Below, piece after piece: positions 6,392 through 6,955 of a stretch of 6,955 bases of DNA; the first letter of the stretch is position 1, and every line of letters begins with the position of its first letter. Both the position numbers and the translations under genes were made by a program. The stretch is from Nitrosotalea sp. (GTDB lineage: Archaea > Halobacteriota > Syntropharchaeia > Alkanophagales > Methanospirareceae), in the NCBI GenBank assembly GCA_020725315.1, contig DYFG01000084.1, forward strand, positions 1 to 6,955. Reading direction: 5' to 3'. The notes beneath the pieces are model-generated. The model saw nothing but the letters and a program-made list of their open reading frames with translations. It searched no databases and was not told where the DNA came from.

Positions 6392-6603
6392 ATAGGAGAA
6401 GGGAGAATGGTCTGTTTTTCCTGATGAAAAGATTACTCGATGAGAAAGAGGATTACCGGGTGAGACTTTACATCTTAGCGTGGATTGCAACAATGTGTGC
6501 GATGCTTGCTTTAGTTATAGGAGCTCTCATCCTCCTTTTTAAAGCTTTTGAACTCCTCTCTTTTATAAGCATACCAGTAATTCCTTCATCTTTTCCGGGC
6601 TAA
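6388..6603 (+). CDS. Small membrane protein of unknown function
   Basis: I do not recognise this 71-aa protein. It has a basic, charged N-terminus (residues about 1-25, rich in Arg/Lys/Asp/Glu) and one long hydrophobic segment (about 27-52, YILAWIATMCAMLALVIGALILLF), then a Pro/Ser end. That suggests a single-pass protein with its N-terminus in the cytoplasm. Its ATG overlaps the stop of the AtpZ-like gene (ATGA), so the two are translationally coupled. A perfect archaeal Shine-Dalgarno, GGAGGTG at 6368-6374, lies 13 nt before the ATG, slightly further than usual. It could be a partner of the AtpZ-like protein, in the way AtpI/AtpR small membrane proteins accompany AtpZ/AtpQ elsewhere; this is inference from position. 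Its last 41 nt overlap the end of atpC on the other strand. Confidence 0.6.
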   Translation: MNRRRENGLFFLMKRLLDEKEDYRVRLYILAWIATMCAMLALVIGALILLFKAFELLSFISIPVIPSSFPG

Positions 6604-6955
6604 ATCCCTCCTCCTTCAACTTCGCTATCAACCTTATGTTTCTTATTTCAGCTTCTTTCATCACCAAAAAACCTATTAGAGGACCCAAGCCAAACGTTTC
6701 TATTATAGAAATTTCTTTCCCCTTCTTGAACACCGCCTCATCAACCTTCTTCTCCATCTCGATCAAGTCTAACTCTTCTCTCACATCCTCTATCAGATAA
6801 GAATATCTCGTCTCCCTCAGCATCTCCAGAAACACCTTTACACCCTCAGATTCTTCGTATTCCCTCTCAACTTCAAATATCATTAAAAACCTCCTTATCT
6901 CCTCCACACCTGCTCCACTAGCTTTTCCCCTTAGCATCGCCTTCAGGTCCAAACT
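6563..6955 (-). CDS. atpC: A1Ao-type ATP synthase subunit C, C-terminal part
   Basis: Subunit C is the funnel-shaped connector between the central stalk and the membrane rotor ring in archaeal A-type (and V-type) ATP synthases, which couple ion flow to ATP formation. The 130 residues in the window are the C-terminal third or so of a protein that is normally about 350 aa; the gene runs off the right edge, so TTG 6952 is not its start. The diagnostic C-terminal block GLGPLIGFLVMKEAEIRNIR is present, followed by LIAKLKEEGFSPEKMKELL and a normal end. The preceding helix VREELDLIEMEKKVDEAVF also fits. In most archaeal ATPase operons atpF follows atpC on the same strand. Here the next genes are convergent small membrane proteins, so atpC seems to end its transcription unit. 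No clear terminator is visible downstream of its stop. Confidence 0.85.
   Translation of the reverse strand, partial: SLDLKAMLRGKASGAGVEEIRRFLMIFEVEREYEESEGVKVFLEMLRETRYSYLIEDVREELDLIEMEKKVDEAVFKKGKEISIIETFGLGPLIGFLVMKEAEIRNIRLIAKLKEEGFSPEKMKELLVCL

Noticed and set aside
1..6955. tRNA genes, rRNA, CRISPR arrays and insertion-sequence ends
   Set aside because: I saw no cloverleaf with a GTTCRA-type arm, no regularly spaced direct repeats, no transposase motif and no terminal inverted repeats flanking the broken genes.

Overview
The window looks archaeal, most likely from a euryarchaeon of the Methanomicrobia or ANME-1/Methanophagales kind. The support is an archaeal/eukaryal-type tryptophanyl-tRNA synthetase, a stand-alone PurS, an archaeal Lhr helicase, the C-terminal part of an A-type ATP synthase subunit C, TATA-like boxes upstream of genes, and a GGAGGTG Shine-Dalgarno sequence. 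The lineage within the archaea is a guess from general protein flavour; no marker gene fixes it.

Left part (1-1925): two intact housekeeping genes lie on the minus strand, purS (purine synthesis) followed by trpS (tryptophan charging of tRNA). Each seems to have its own TATA-like element. A perfect 8-bp-stem palindrome sits inside trpS, in an insertion between its two catalytic signature motifs. A short intergenic region with back-to-back TATA-like elements separates purS from the plus-strand region.

Middle part (about 1974-6071): roughly 4.1 kb of mostly broken genes on the plus strand. First is an Lhr-type superfamily 2 helicase with three lesions: an internal deletion plus frame change that removes helicase motif IV, an in-frame TGA, and a missing C-terminus. 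Next is an AT-rich stretch with one unrecognised reading frame (4244-4678). Last is a chimeric reading frame. Its first half ends in what looks like a TIR-like/deoxyribosyltransferase-like nucleotide-binding domain. Its second half starts abruptly at the phosphorylation motif of a P-type cation ATPase, which itself lacks its N-terminal half and its nucleotide-binding domain, has a TGD to IGD change, and is frameshifted and truncated at the end. Base composition shifts at the fusion point. Either this is a local graveyard of decaying and recombined genes, or part of it is assembly error.

Right part (6072-6955): two overlapping small plus-strand membrane-protein genes, the first of the AtpZ (ATP synthase gene 1) type. 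They run tail to tail into the 3' end of atpC, the A1Ao ATP synthase subunit C gene on the minus strand, which leaves the window at its right edge. An AtpZ-like protein, best known from F- and N-type ATPase operons, beside an A-type ATPase gene is the most functionally suggestive neighbourhood here. I did not find a convincing complete new system. The fusion frame and the AtpZ-like pair are the items most worth checking.
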